Positions 18,387 through 27,347 of a stretch of 64,000 nucleotides of DNA are shown here, piece by piece. Numbering within the stretch: the first letter of the stretch is position 1; every line of letters starts with the position of its first letter. The position numbers and the translations under genes were made by a program. Source of the stretch: Bordetella sp. 02P26C-1 (lineage in GTDB: Bacteria; Pseudomonadota; Gammaproteobacteria; Burkholderiales; Burkholderiaceae_B); contig NZ_WSJB01000002.1 of assembly GCF_009763255.1 (NCBI RefSeq), forward strand, positions 149,689 to 213,688, in the 5' to 3' direction. Below the pieces are notes generated by a model. That model was not told the origin of the DNA. It saw nothing but the letters and a program-made list of their open reading frames with translations, and searched no databases.

Positions 18387-19100
18387 TCAAATCCCCAGAT
18401 AGGCCTTCTGGACAAACGGATCATCCAGCAGCTCCGCTCCCTGGCCCGCGCGCACGATCTCGCCATGGTCCAGCGCATAAGCGTGGTGCGCGAGCCTGAG
18501 CGCCAGTCGCGCGTTTTGCTCGACGACCACGATGGACATCCCGTTGTCGGTGTTCAGCCGCTGGATGGCGGCCGCGATTTCAGCGACCACCTTGGGCGCG
18601 ATGCCCAACGACGGTTCGTCCAACATCAAGAGGCGGGGATTTGACATCAGTGCGCGGCCTATCGCCACCATTTGCTGCTCGCCGCCCGATAACGAGCCGG
18701 CCAGCTGCGCGCGGCGTTCGAGAACGCGGGGAAACAAGGTGTAGATTTCCTCGAGATTGCGTCGAATCACACTGGCGCTGCGTACGCCGTGTGCACCCAC
18801 CAGGAGATTCTCCTGCACGCTCATGCGGGCAAACAGCCGCCGTCCCTCGGGCGACAAGGACAGGCCCGCCGCGACGCGGGCCGCCGGACCACGCCGCGTC
18901 ACGTCGGTGCCTTCCAACTGAATGACGCCGGATGCCGCGTTGGCCAAGCCGATCACGGCCTTGAGCGTGGTGCTTTTGCCCGCGCCATTGGACCCGATCA
19001 ACGCAACAATCTGCCCCGTTTCCACCGTGAAGTCGATATTGCGCACGGCCTCGAGCGCGCCATAGTGGACGGTGAGTCCGCGAACCTCAAGCATGGGCAT
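18387..19100 (-). CDS. livF: Branched-chain amino acid-type ABC transporter ATPase LivF
   Basis: 237-aa ATPase. Walker A is GSNGAGKST, the signature is LSGGEQQMVAIGRALM, Walker B is LLMLDEPSLGIAP and the switch His is in VVVEQNARLALRLAH. The LivF-specific spacing and LEVRGLTVHYGALEAVRNIDF are present. It overlaps LivG by 14 bases and is last of the five-gene LivKHMGF set. Members of this transporter class import branched amino acids, amides, urea or aromatic acids. The neighbouring oxidative genes suggest an organic acid or amide here. Confidence 0.92.
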   Translation of the reverse strand: MPMLEVRGLTVHYGALEAVRNIDFTVETGQIVALIGSNGAGKSTTLKAVIGLANAASGVIQLEGTDVTRRGPAARVAAGLSLSPEGRRLFARMSVQENLLVGAHGVRSASVIRRNLEEIYTLFPRVLERRAQLAGSLSGGEQQMVAIGRALMSNPRLLMLDEPSLGIAPKVVAEIAAAIQRLNTDNGMSIVVVEQNARLALRLAHHAYALDHGEIVRAGQGAELLDDPFVQKAYLGI

Positions 19101-19869
19101 AGTCGGGCGCTCCCAGATAGGCCTCCACCACCGCCGGATTGTCGCGCACGTCTTGAGGCGAGCCTTCGGCGATTTTCTCTCCTTGTACCAGCACTACGAT
19201 GCGCTGGCTCAGCGCCATGACAAGCGCCATGTGGTGTTCGACCAGCAGCATCGTCAGCCCCCATTCCTGATGCAAACGCCTGAGCAGACGCGCCAATTCG
19301 TTGCACTCTTCGTGGTTCAAGCCGGCCGCTGGCTCGTCGAGCAGCAACATGCGTGGGCGCGCCGCCAGCGACACGGCAATGCCCAGCCGCTTCTGTAAGC
19401 CATACGCCAGACTGCCCGCCATCGCGTCGCGCCAGGCAAAAAGATCGGTGATTTTGAGGATATTATTGATCTCGGTTTCGACGCCATCCGGCTGTAAAAG
19501 CCAATCGTGCCGACCGCTCAGGCGATTCACCACCGAGCCCGATATGCGCGACAGGAGTCCCCGGTAGACGTTTTCGGCGACCGTCGCCTCCGGATAGGTC
19601 GAGGTAGATTGGAAAGTGCGCGCGAGACCCAGCGCGACCACCCGGCTGGGCGGGCCGCCCGAAATATCCCGACCGTCGAACAGCACCTTGCCGGAAGAGG
19701 GCGGCACTGTCCCGCTGATGACGTTAAACGCGGTGGTCTTACCCGCACCGTTTGGGCCGATCAGGCCTACCAGTTCCCCGGCGGCCACGGAAAATGACAG
19801 ATCGCGCAGCGCGACAAGCCCGCCAAAACGCCGCGTAATATTGTCGACTCGCAGCAAAGGCTGGGTCAT
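19087..19869 (-). CDS. livG: Branched-chain amino acid-type ABC transporter ATPase LivG
   Basis: 260 aa from ATG 19869, which has AGGAG eight bases upstream and overlaps the stop of livM as ATGA. Walker A is GPNGAGKTT, the signature-like motif is LAYGLQKRLGIAVSLAA and Walker B is MLLLDEPAAGLNHEE. The C-terminal LivG extension EGSPQDVRDNPAVVEAYLG is typical. It pairs with LivF at the cytoplasmic face of the LivHM permease. The reading frame continues upstream inside livM, but that part is not conserved. Confidence 0.92.
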   Translation of the reverse strand: MTQPLLRVDNITRRFGGLVALRDLSFSVAAGELVGLIGPNGAGKTTAFNVISGTVPPSSGKVLFDGRDISGGPPSRVVALGLARTFQSTSTYPEATVAENVYRGLLSRISGSVVNRLSGRHDWLLQPDGVETEINNILKITDLFAWRDAMAGSLAYGLQKRLGIAVSLAARPRMLLLDEPAAGLNHEECNELARLLRRLHQEWGLTMLLVEHHMALVMALSQRIVVLVQGEKIAEGSPQDVRDNPAVVEAYLGAPDYAHA

Positions 19870-20843
19870 GACTGTTTCTCCTTTCGGCCCGCATAACGCT
19901 GCCATAGACTCGCCAGTCCGCCCGGCAGGAATCGCATGATCAGAATCAGCGCCGCGCCATAGAACACATACTGCGTCTGCACCGCGCCTCGGAATAGCTC
20001 GGGCAGCGGCGTCATCACCAACGCGCCGATAAATGGCCCCCAAACCGACGCCCGTCCGCCTATGACCAGCATGATGAGAAACCCGATGGTCACACCCGTA
20101 TTGAACGACTCCGGCGAGATGTAGCCGATATAGCGGGCCTGTAGCACGCCGCTTAACGCCGCGAGCCCGCAGCCCACGATAAAGGCCAGCACCTGAAGCC
20201 GAAAGACACTCAGTCCGGTGGATTCCGCCAGCGCGGGATTTTCGGCAATGGAATCGATCGCGTGCCCCAGCGGCCTGCGAAACACGCCACGGAAGGCCAC
20301 CAGCACCAGCAACACGACCGCCACGCTAAACGCGTAAAACTTCGGCCGCGTGTCCAGCACGAGGCCGAACAACTCTATGGGCGCGATGCGGGTGATGCCA
20401 TTGGCGCCTCCGGTGAGGCCGGACCAATCCAGCAGACTCAGACGCATCAGCTCGCCGAATGCGAAAGTCACCAGCACGAAATACACACCCTTCAGCCGCA
20501 GGATGATCCCGCCCAGCACGCCGGCCAACACCGCCGCCGCCACGATGCCTAGGAGGGCGGCCAACCAGAGATTCAGACCCAGCTCACGTTCCGTCAGGAC
20601 CGAGACATACGCCCCGACCGCCACGAACGCCGCCTGGGCAAAGGATAGCTGGCCGGAACGACTGATGATGGCCAGTCCGGTGACCGCGATCATGTTCAGG
20701 CAGGCCATGATGGCCAGATGCTGCGCGAAGCTACCCGCGAACCACGGTGCGATCAGGATCGCCGCGAACGCGATGAACCCGAGTGCGCGCAGGCCCACCG
20801 GCGCGCTCACGTTTCGCGCGCCTGTTGATTGAGTTGGGGTCAT
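19866..20843 (-). CDS. livM: Branched-chain amino acid-type ABC transporter permease LivM
   Basis: 325-aa inner-membrane permease with about nine to ten hydrophobic segments. It carries the family motif GGIILRLKGVYFVLVTFAFGE and the cytoplasmic loop ENPALAESTGLSVFRLQVLAFIVG that docks the ATPase. It starts 3 bp after livH ends and overlaps livG by four bases, so translation is coupled. Confidence 0.92.
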   Translation of the reverse strand: MTPTQSTGARNVSAPVGLRALGFIAFAAILIAPWFAGSFAQHLAIMACLNMIAVTGLAIISRSGQLSFAQAAFVAVGAYVSVLTERELGLNLWLAALLGIVAAAVLAGVLGGIILRLKGVYFVLVTFAFGELMRLSLLDWSGLTGGANGITRIAPIELFGLVLDTRPKFYAFSVAVVLLVLVAFRGVFRRPLGHAIDSIAENPALAESTGLSVFRLQVLAFIVGCGLAALSGVLQARYIGYISPESFNTGVTIGFLIMLVIGGRASVWGPFIGALVMTPLPELFRGAVQTQYVFYGAALILIMRFLPGGLASLWQRYAGRKEKQS

Positions 20844-20846
20844 GCG

Positions 20847-21716
20847 TCAGGCCTCCCCTTTGCCTAACAAGCCTCGTGGCCGGAACACCAGCATCGAAAT
20901 CACGATGACAAAAATCAGCATGTCGGCCGCACTGCCACCGATCAATAACCCGGCGTAGCTTTCGGCCAGACCCAGCAACAGCCCCGCAGCGACGGCACCT
21001 GGAATGCTTCCGAGGCCGCCCAGCACCACCACGATGAACGCCTTGAGCAGGGGGGTCGCACCGGAAAACGCCGACACGGAAAACAGCGGCGCCATCAGTG
21101 CCCCCGCGACGGCGGCCAGCCCGACACCTATGCCAAACCCCAACGGATAGTAGATGCGGGCGCGCACGCCTTGTATGGACGCGATTTCAAAGTCCTCCAC
21201 GACGGCGCGCAATGCCCGTCCCGGGCGAGAGTGGCGTAGGAACACATAGAGCAACACCAATACGACCAGGGCGAAGACCACCACGTAAATCCGTGAGTTG
21301 GGAATCACCACCGCACCCAACCGTGTGGCGCCACGCGCGATAGACGGCATGGACAAGGGATCGGGACCAAAGAACATGAGCGCCAGATTCTGCAAGACGA
21401 TGGCCAAGCCTATCGTGACGATCATGCCATTGAGCTCGTCCCTTCGGAACGGCTTTAACACCCCCCATTCCAGAATGGCGCCCACAACCACGGCGCCCAG
21501 GAATGTCAGGCCCACCGCGGCCAAAAAGGGCAGGTGAGCCTGGGTCGTCAGGATGTAGGCTCCGAACGTACCCAGCATGTAGAACTCGCCATGGGCGAAG
21601 TTCACCATACGCATGACCCCGAACACCAACGTGAAACCCACCGCCATCAGCAGATAAAGCAGCCCGACGATCAAGCCATTGACCGTCGCCTGCGCCAGTA
21701 GAACGCTCCAGTTCAC
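20847..21716 (-). CDS. livH: Branched-chain amino acid-type ABC transporter permease LivH
   Basis: 289-aa inner-membrane permease. The N-terminal GLLYLLMAVGFTLVFGVMRMVNFAHGEFYMLG is the classic LivH opening. The ATPase-contact loop around VVEDFEIASIQGVRARIYYPLGFGIG and FIVVVLGGLGSIPGAVAAGLLLGL are also present. It lies 18 bp after livK and 3 bp before livM. Confidence 0.93.
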   Translation of the reverse strand: MNWSVLLAQATVNGLIVGLLYLLMAVGFTLVFGVMRMVNFAHGEFYMLGTFGAYILTTQAHLPFLAAVGLTFLGAVVVGAILEWGVLKPFRRDELNGMIVTIGLAIVLQNLALMFFGPDPLSMPSIARGATRLGAVVIPNSRIYVVVFALVVLVLLYVFLRHSRPGRALRAVVEDFEIASIQGVRARIYYPLGFGIGVGLAAVAGALMAPLFSVSAFSGATPLLKAFIVVVLGGLGSIPGAVAAGLLLGLAESYAGLLIGGSAADMLIFVIVISMLVFRPRGLLGKGEA

Positions 21717-21734
21717 TTGGGTCGCCTCGCTCGT

Positions 21735-22898
21735 TCACTGGCAACCGGAGACGGTGCAGGCGGCGCGGATGACTTCCTTGCCATCCTTGACCTCGGCGAC
21801 GTAGAACGGCACACCCAGTTGATGGTTAATGCCATATACGTCCTTACCGGTCCAGTTCAACGTGCCAAGCACGCCCGGGAAATCGGAGAGCTTTTCCAGT
21901 TCGGCGCGTACCTTATCGGTGTCGTCGACTGTCCCGGCACGACGCATCGCCTCGAGCAACATCGTCGTCCCATCATAGAAAGACGGGCTAAAGCCATTCA
22001 TCGGCGTCTTATATTTGTTGTTGTAGAGCTCGATATAGGCCTTCACCGACGCCAGCTCGGGGTTGATTGGCGTATGCACGAACATCCCTTCAGTGGCCTC
22101 CTTGCCAGCCACGTTGACGATGTCCTGCGTGGCGGGACCACCAGTGCGCACGATGCGTCCATCAAAGCCCAGTTCGCGCGCCTGTTTGACGATCATGCCA
22201 GCCGTGGCCGGGGAGTTCACTCCAAGTTCGATCGTGTCGATGCCTTGCGCCATCATGCGTGTTAGGATGGGCACGAAGTCCACGCGGTCGCGTTCAAAGA
22301 ACTCCTTGGTCGATAACTGCGCGCCGGCGTTTTTATAGGCGGGCTCCAGGTCACGAGCCGCTTGCTGACCGGTTTCGTCGTTGGGAAACAGCACGCCGAC
22401 CTTTTTGATTCCCAAAGACTTGACCAGCCACTCGATCTGCGGCTTGGAAATCTCGACGGTGGTCGCGTTGGGACGGAAAGTAAAAGGATGATCGGGCTTT
22501 AACGCATGCGTGGTAAAGCCCAGCGTCATCACCATGACTTTGTTTTTTTCCGTAATGGGCTGTATCGCGAGCACGGAGGCCGAACCCACCGGGCCGATGA
22601 TGTACTTGACCTTGTCATCGAACACCAGTCGGTTGGCAGCGGTCATGGCCTCGTTGGCTTGGTATTTTTCGTCGTACGGGATGACACGAACCTGATATTT
22701 CTTGCCGCCGACTTCCAGTCCACCGGCCTGGTTGACCTTGTCGGCGGCTAGCTCCGCCGCGTTTTTCATCCCCTGTCCCCAGGCCGCGCCGGGGCCTGAC
22801 AAGGTTACTAAGGCGCCGATATTCAGCGTCTCTTGCGCGTGCACCGAAAAAGAAAGCAGTAATCCGGTGGTCAATACGGTGGTGGTCAATGTTTTCAT
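21735..22898 (-). CDS. livK: ABC transporter periplasmic substrate-binding protein LivK-like
   Basis: 387-aa periplasmic binding protein (type I fold). The signal peptide MKTLTTTVLTTGLLLSFSVHA is cleaved near AQE. NIGALVTLSGPGAAWGQGMKNAAELAADKVNQAGGL is the LivK/AmiC start, and YDEKYQANEAMTAANRLV and GPVGSASVLAIQP contribute to the ligand cleft. It ends VSGCQ with two Cys in the C-terminal tail. A strong GAGGAGACTGACC ribosome site precedes the ATG. It supplies ligand to LivHM-GF downstream; the ligand is undetermined. Confidence 0.92.
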   Translation of the reverse strand: MKTLTTTVLTTGLLLSFSVHAQETLNIGALVTLSGPGAAWGQGMKNAAELAADKVNQAGGLEVGGKKYQVRVIPYDEKYQANEAMTAANRLVFDDKVKYIIGPVGSASVLAIQPITEKNKVMVMTLGFTTHALKPDHPFTFRPNATTVEISKPQIEWLVKSLGIKKVGVLFPNDETGQQAARDLEPAYKNAGAQLSTKEFFERDRVDFVPILTRMMAQGIDTIELGVNSPATAGMIVKQARELGFDGRIVRTGGPATQDIVNVAGKEATEGMFVHTPINPELASVKAYIELYNNKYKTPMNGFSPSFYDGTTMLLEAMRRAGTVDDTDKVRAELEKLSDFPGVLGTLNWTGKDVYGINHQLGVPFYVAEVKDGKEVIRAACTVSGCQ

Positions 22899-22941
22899 GG
22901 TCAGTCTCCTCGTTGTTGTGTTGTGTCGCGCAGGGCGCGGT

Positions 22942-23790
22942 TTACTGCTGCTCGATCTCGTCCAGAACCGGCATCAAATAAGAGCGAAACTGCCGCGGGT
23001 GTTCGCTCATGGGAAAGTGGCCCAGCTCGCGCATGATCGTGACTCGCGCACCGGGAATGGCATCAGCCGTACGCAATGTGTCCTCAGGCGTGCACGAGAA
23101 GTCGTATTCGCCGGTCAGCAGATACAGCGGGCAAGTCGCGGTGTCGATACCGTGGAGTGTGCCGCGCAGGTCGGCATCCACGCGGTAAAAATGCAGATCG
23201 CCCTTGAACACGCCGGGTCCGCCTTGCATGTACTGCCACAGCGTCTCGTGACGGTGTTCGGCGGGCGCCTGCGGCGCGATCAATCCGGACACCAGTGCCG
23301 CGCAAACTTCGCCGCCGTGGACATCGCCCCGATGCAGCCACGCGGTGTCGTACCAAGGCTCCTGAAAATCCGCCGCCTCCACCCCGATCAGCGCGCGAAA
23401 ACGGTCGGCATGTCGATTGGCGAGTTCGAGCACGATACGGCCCCCGATAGAACATCCCATTAACGCAGGCCGCTCCAATTCGAGCGCGTCGCAAAACGCC
23501 AGGATGGTCTCCAGATAACGCTGTGTGGTGAGTTGGTACGGTGCATCCTGCCAACCCACGGGTGGATAAGACTTGCCGTGCCAGGGCAGGTCAAACGCCA
23601 AGACGCGATAACGACTCGTGATGGACTCGTCGCACAGGATGTGACGATACTGCCGACCATCCGCGCCGGCCGTATGCAAGCACACCAGCGGTATACCGCT
23701 GCCTGCTTCCTCGAAATACACACGGTGCGCGGTGCCAGCGATGTCAAACGTGACATATCGGCCCACGATGGGTTCGATCTTCGCTGTCAT
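22942..23790 (-). CDS. Alpha/beta-hydrolase
   Basis: 282-aa alpha/beta-hydrolase fold enzyme. VCLHTAGADGRQYRHIL is the oxyanion loop, GCSIGG the nucleophile elbow and LGHFPMSEHP the catalytic His. LLTGEYDFSC is the probable acid strand, with Asp at GEYD. The architecture resembles C-C bond or ester/enol-lactone hydrolases of catabolic pathways. Its start overlaps the stop of the upstream small gene as ATGA. It lies directly before livK, so it may cleave the imported ligand. Confidence 0.85.
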   Translation of the reverse strand: MTAKIEPIVGRYVTFDIAGTAHRVYFEEAGSGIPLVCLHTAGADGRQYRHILCDESITSRYRVLAFDLPWHGKSYPPVGWQDAPYQLTTQRYLETILAFCDALELERPALMGCSIGGRIVLELANRHADRFRALIGVEAADFQEPWYDTAWLHRGDVHGGEVCAALVSGLIAPQAPAEHRHETLWQYMQGGPGVFKGDLHFYRVDADLRGTLHGIDTATCPLYLLTGEYDFSCTPEDTLRTADAIPGARVTIMRELGHFPMSEHPRQFRSYLMPVLDEIEQQ

Positions 23791-24170
23791 GCGCGCGCCT
23801 CGCGTGGCAACGCGAGCAGATCCTTGATCGCTTGCAGATTGGCCATCAAGGGCTGCAGCCGTCCTTCGATACGCATTTCACCGCGTTTGCTCAACGCCAG
23901 GATGTCATGCCAACCCGGTTGGGGGAGGGGCTCCCAATAAGACCGCCACGCCTGTTCCGAACCCCAGATCGAAAAATCCCAGGATTGCAGGGGCCGCACC
24001 GGTATGACGATGTCGGTGACCACGCCGCCGCGCACCCGCACCAGGCGCTTGGCGTCTCCGAACTGCAGCAGCATATCTGCATCAAAAGCCTCTCGCTCGC
24101 GCGCATAGTTCGATGCAGTACGGCTAAACCGCTCGGCCAAGGCATGCCCCGGCGAGGTCCCTACGGTCAT
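23787..24170 (-). CDS. Small protein resembling SCP2-like sterol-carrier domain proteins
   Basis: 127 aa from ATG 24170, which has GGAGG four bases upstream; an in-frame start 51 bases earlier lacks this. The order VRVRGGVVTDIVIPV, DFSIWGSEQAWRSYWEPLPQPG, ALSKRGEMRIEGRLQPLMANLQAIKDLL recalls SCP2-like domains that bind acyl-CoA or hydrophobic ligands, recognised from memory and at modest certainty. First gene of the minus-strand operon, it overlaps the alpha/beta-hydrolase by four bases and has the composite operator immediately upstream. Confidence 0.6.
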   Translation of the reverse strand: MTVGTSPGHALAERFSRTASNYAREREAFDADMLLQFGDAKRLVRVRGGVVTDIVIPVRPLQSWDFSIWGSEQAWRSYWEPLPQPGWHDILALSKRGEMRIEGRLQPLMANLQAIKDLLALPREARA

Positions 24171-24187
24171 ATTGCCTCCGTTTGTTC

Positions 24188-24213
24188 GTTCTGTGTAGAA
24201 GAACAATTGTTCT
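24188..24213. promoter_or_regulatory. Composite operator GTTCT-N7-AGAAC-N4-GTTCT (second site)
   Basis: Same three half-sites and spacings as at 11034-11059, with a perfect 14-bp palindrome AGAACAATTGTTCT in its right half. It lies 18 bp upstream of the start of the 24170 operon (hydrolase and Liv transporter), a position suited to repression. Confidence 0.65.
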
Positions 24214-24251
24214 GTTATCAAGCACAGATTCTACGGCGGCGTTTCAGCCTG

Positions 24252-25676
24252 TCAAGCCAGGACTTTTCCGGGATTCATCATTCCTTGCGGATCCAGCGCC
24301 TGTTTCACCCGGCGCATGAGGTCCATTTCGACGGGGTCTTTGTAGCGTTGCAGATCACTCACCCGGCGCTGACCGATACCCTGTTCAGCGCTGATGGAGC
24401 CGCCCGCAAGATGCACACGCTCGTGCACCAGGGCCTGGATGGCATGCTCCAAGTCCGGCACGGTGGCAGGATCGCGGTCCACGGGCGGCAGCAGGTTGTA
24501 GTGCAAGTTGCCATCTCCCAAGTGGCCAAACACCCGCATACGTACGCCGGGAAACGCTTGCGCCAGCGCCCGGTCGGTCTCTGACACAAAGGACTCAATG
24601 CGCGATACCGGCAAGGAGATGTCGTGCTTGATACAACGGCCCGCTTGGGCGAGCGCCAACGTAATGCTTTCGCGCAACTGCCAGAAGGCTTCCGTCTGCG
24701 CATGCGAACTCGCCACCGCCGCATCGCGCAGCATGTCTACTTCCATCGCATGCGACAACACCGTTTCGAAACGGGCTTGCGCGTGTTCCTCACCTTCGGC
24801 ATCGGAGAGCTCCAGCAAGGCGTACCAGGCGCCCGGCGGGGCTTGCACCGGCAGGTGCAAATGCGGAGACGTCTGCACCACCATATCCAGGCAGTCCACG
24901 GACATGACCTCGAACGCCGTCAATGCAGCTCCGAAGCCGGCACGGGCGAGGTTCAGCACCGCAAGCGCATGGCTTAACGAGTCCACGGCCAGCATCGCCG
25001 TGCGGCGCGCGCGGGGCAGGGGAAACAACTTGAGGACCGCGGCCGTGATGACGCCTAAGGTGCCTTCGCTGCCGATATACAGATCGCGCAAATCGTAGCC
25101 GGTATTGTCTTTACGCAACCCGCGCAGTCCATTCCAGATCTCTCCCTGCGGCGTGACGACCTCCAGCCCCAGCGTCAGTTCGCGTGCGTTGCCATAGCGC
25201 AGCACCTGGGTGCCACCCGCGTTGGTCGCCAGGTTCCCCCCGATCATGCAGGACCCCTGTGCTCCGAGTGAGAGCGGAAACAATCGATCCGCCTCGCGGG
25301 CGGCTTGCTGGACCTCCTGCAAAATGCAGCCGGCCTCTACCGTCATGGTGTCGTTCTCGGTATCGATCGCCCGTATGCGGCGCAATCGCTGCAGGAGCAG
25401 TACCACAGCGCGCCCGCTCGTGTCCGCGGTGGCGCCAGCGACCTGGCCGGTGTTGCCGCCTTGGGGCACGATGGGCAGATGGGCCGCCGCGCATAAACGC
25501 ACCACCGCTGCGACTTGCTCGGTTGACTCGGGCCGCACCACGGCCAGCGCGCGTCCCGTCGTGTAATGCCGCCAGTCCGTCAGATAGGGGGCTGCGTCCG
25601 CGCCGGTCAATACATGCTCGGCACCGAGCAGCAGGCGCAAGTCGGCCAACAGCCCGGCATCGCGGCGGGAACTCAT
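24252..25676 (-). CDS. FAD-linked oxidase of the GlcD/D-lactate dehydrogenase family
   Basis: 474 aa with the PCMH-type FAD domain (RPESTEQVAAVVRLCAAA, VPQGGNTGQVAGA, VEAGCILQEVQQAA, GGNLATNAGGTQVLRYGN, LYIGSEGTLGVIT). The C-terminal FAD-oxidase_C part has FGHLGDGNLHYNLL and SISAEQGIGQRR, the metal/substrate His cluster. It oxidises a D-2-hydroxyacid. Its start overlaps the stop of the D-2-hydroxyacid dehydrogenase by four bases, giving an operon of Bug, RraA-like, D-2-hydroxyacid dehydrogenase and this oxidase. Confidence 0.9.
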   Translation of the reverse strand: MSSRRDAGLLADLRLLLGAEHVLTGADAAPYLTDWRHYTTGRALAVVRPESTEQVAAVVRLCAAAHLPIVPQGGNTGQVAGATADTSGRAVVLLLQRLRRIRAIDTENDTMTVEAGCILQEVQQAAREADRLFPLSLGAQGSCMIGGNLATNAGGTQVLRYGNARELTLGLEVVTPQGEIWNGLRGLRKDNTGYDLRDLYIGSEGTLGVITAAVLKLFPLPRARRTAMLAVDSLSHALAVLNLARAGFGAALTAFEVMSVDCLDMVVQTSPHLHLPVQAPPGAWYALLELSDAEGEEHAQARFETVLSHAMEVDMLRDAAVASSHAQTEAFWQLRESITLALAQAGRCIKHDISLPVSRIESFVSETDRALAQAFPGVRMRVFGHLGDGNLHYNLLPPVDRDPATVPDLEHAIQALVHERVHLAGGSISAEQGIGQRRVSDLQRYKDPVEMDLMRRVKQALDPQGMMNPGKVLA

Positions 25677-26638
25677 CCTTGCCCCGCAATGGGAATGGGG
25701 GTCAACAGGCCTTTGCCCGCTAGCCAGGCGTCGACGTTGTCCATAACCAACTGACTCATGGCCTCGCGCGTCTCATCCGTGGCGCTGCCCACATGCGGCA
25801 TCAAGACGACTTGATCCATGGCCTTGAATTCCTCGGCCGTCGAGGGCTCGGATTCCAAGACATCCAGGCCCGCGCCACCCAATTCGCCCGCTCGCAACGC
25901 CGCCACCAATGCCGCCTGATCCACCACACTGCCGCGCGAGATATTGACCAGAATGCCGCGCGGCCCGAGCGCGCGGATGACGTTCGCATCCACAATCCGG
26001 TAGGTAGTGGGCCCACCCACGCAGGCAACGATCAGAAAATCCGCCCACTGCGCCAAAGCCTGCAACTGCGGTTCGTAGGTGTAGCCAGCATCGGCACGGG
26101 GATGACGGCTGTGATAGCGCACCTCCATATCGAACCCCATGGCGCGCCGCGCAATGGCATGGCCAATACGACCCAGACCGAGAATACCGAGCCGTTTGCC
26201 CGAGACCTTGATCGACAACGGAAATTCGCCCAGCGCGCGCCACTGCGCGCTTTTGACATAGCGATCGCCCGCCGCCACACGGCGCGCGGTCGCCAATAAC
26301 AGTGCCCACGCCAAGTCGGCCACACAGGCGTCGAGCACACCCGGGGTGTTACTCGCCTGCACGCCAGACTCCCGCGCCGCCTCAAGGTCGAGCGTGTCAT
26401 ATCCCACGCCCCAACTGCAGATCGCCTGCAGTCCGGGCAGACGTTCCAACATCTGCCGCGTGAAGCCGCGTCGCACCGACGTCACGGCCAGCCGCACATG
26501 GCGCGTGAGGTCGGGGCCGTAGCCTTCCAACCCCTCCGGGTCGCGCCACACGGGCAGGACTCGGTAGCGTCGGGCCAGACGTTCGTCGAACGCGGGGCCC
26601 AGCGACGCCACCTGCACAATGTCGTAATGCTCGCTCAT
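25673..26638 (-). CDS. NAD(P)-dependent D-2-hydroxyacid dehydrogenase
   Basis: 321 aa. The Rossmann motif is LGILGLGRIGHAIARRAMGF, the catalytic Arg region NISRGSVVDQAAL and the catalytic His region LMPHVGSATDETR. This matches the glyoxylate/hydroxypyruvate reductase branch (no ACT domain). It probably reduces a 2-oxoacid or oxidises its hydroxyacid. It is joined by ATGA overlaps on both sides (the RraA-like gene and the GlcD-like oxidase). Together with the aldolase-like neighbour it may process the 2-oxoacid released by aldol cleavage. Confidence 0.9.
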   Translation of the reverse strand: MSEHYDIVQVASLGPAFDERLARRYRVLPVWRDPEGLEGYGPDLTRHVRLAVTSVRRGFTRQMLERLPGLQAICSWGVGYDTLDLEAARESGVQASNTPGVLDACVADLAWALLLATARRVAAGDRYVKSAQWRALGEFPLSIKVSGKRLGILGLGRIGHAIARRAMGFDMEVRYHSRHPRADAGYTYEPQLQALAQWADFLIVACVGGPTTYRIVDANVIRALGPRGILVNISRGSVVDQAALVAALRAGELGGAGLDVLESEPSTAEEFKAMDQVVLMPHVGSATDETREAMSQLVMDNVDAWLAGKGLLTPIPIAGQG

Positions 26639-27315
26639 CCAGCCGCTCCGGGCCGGTCGGGGATATAACCGGCAGAGGCGGCGGCCTGCGCAAACGTCAG
26701 CCCATCGCGTATGCCTTGCGCCACTTGGTCATCGACTTTCAGTATGGCTTCGGCACGCGCGAGCAGATCGGCCAACTGAGATCTGGGTATCACCGCCAGG
26801 CCGGTGTCATCGCCCACGACCAGGTCACCCTGTTCCACTCGTATCCCGCCAATCGTCACGGGCTCGCCCATGGATCGCAAGCTCAGCCGCGTCTTGCCCG
26901 TCGTGGGCGCGACCCAGCGGCTGGCCATCCACAGTCCGGCCTCGCGAATCTCGTCCACATCCCGGCAAGCGCCATCGATCACCACCGCGGTCGCCCCGCG
27001 TCTGGCGGCTGCCATAGAGGCATTGCCACCAAACGTCGAGATCGGGGCGCCACCGACATCGATCATCAGCACCTTGCCGGGGCCGGTGGCCTCGACCAGA
27101 CGGCCCACCGCGAATTCCGTGCGATCGAAATCCCCATACTCGCCATGCGCATGACGCGCCGTCACGGCAAACCCGGCGATGCGTCCCGTACCGGCCCGCT
27201 GCACGATACCCTGCGTCACCCCGCGGATGCCCAACTCATCCATCGCGTCGGACCAGGCGCTAACACCGATCTGGGCGCACCGCGCAAGCAACTGTGTTTC
27301 TTCTTCAATCGTCAT
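26635..27315 (-). CDS. RraA-family / 4-hydroxy-4-methyl-2-oxoglutarate aldolase-like protein
   Basis: 226 aa from ATG 27315 (MTIEEETQLL), which has GAG close upstream. It carries family blocks SDAMDELGIRGVTQGI, VLMIDVGGAPISTFGGNASMAAARRG, VIDGACRDVDEIRE and the metal/substrate region GDLVVGDDTGLAVIP. The GACRD stretch includes the conserved Arg and Asp of class II pyruvate aldolases. Members either regulate RNase E (RraA) or cleave HMG/CHA to pyruvate plus an oxoacid. In this operon the aldolase role is favoured. Confidence 0.83.
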   Translation of the reverse strand: MTIEEETQLLARCAQIGVSAWSDAMDELGIRGVTQGIVQRAGTGRIAGFAVTARHAHGEYGDFDRTEFAVGRLVEATGPGKVLMIDVGGAPISTFGGNASMAAARRGATAVVIDGACRDVDEIREAGLWMASRWVAPTTGKTRLSLRSMGEPVTIGGIRVEQGDLVVGDDTGLAVIPRSQLADLLARAEAILKVDDQVAQGIRDGLTFAQAAASAGYIPDRPGAAG

Positions 27316-27347
27316 ACGAGTCTCTGTCGATTCAGGAGAGGAGAGGA

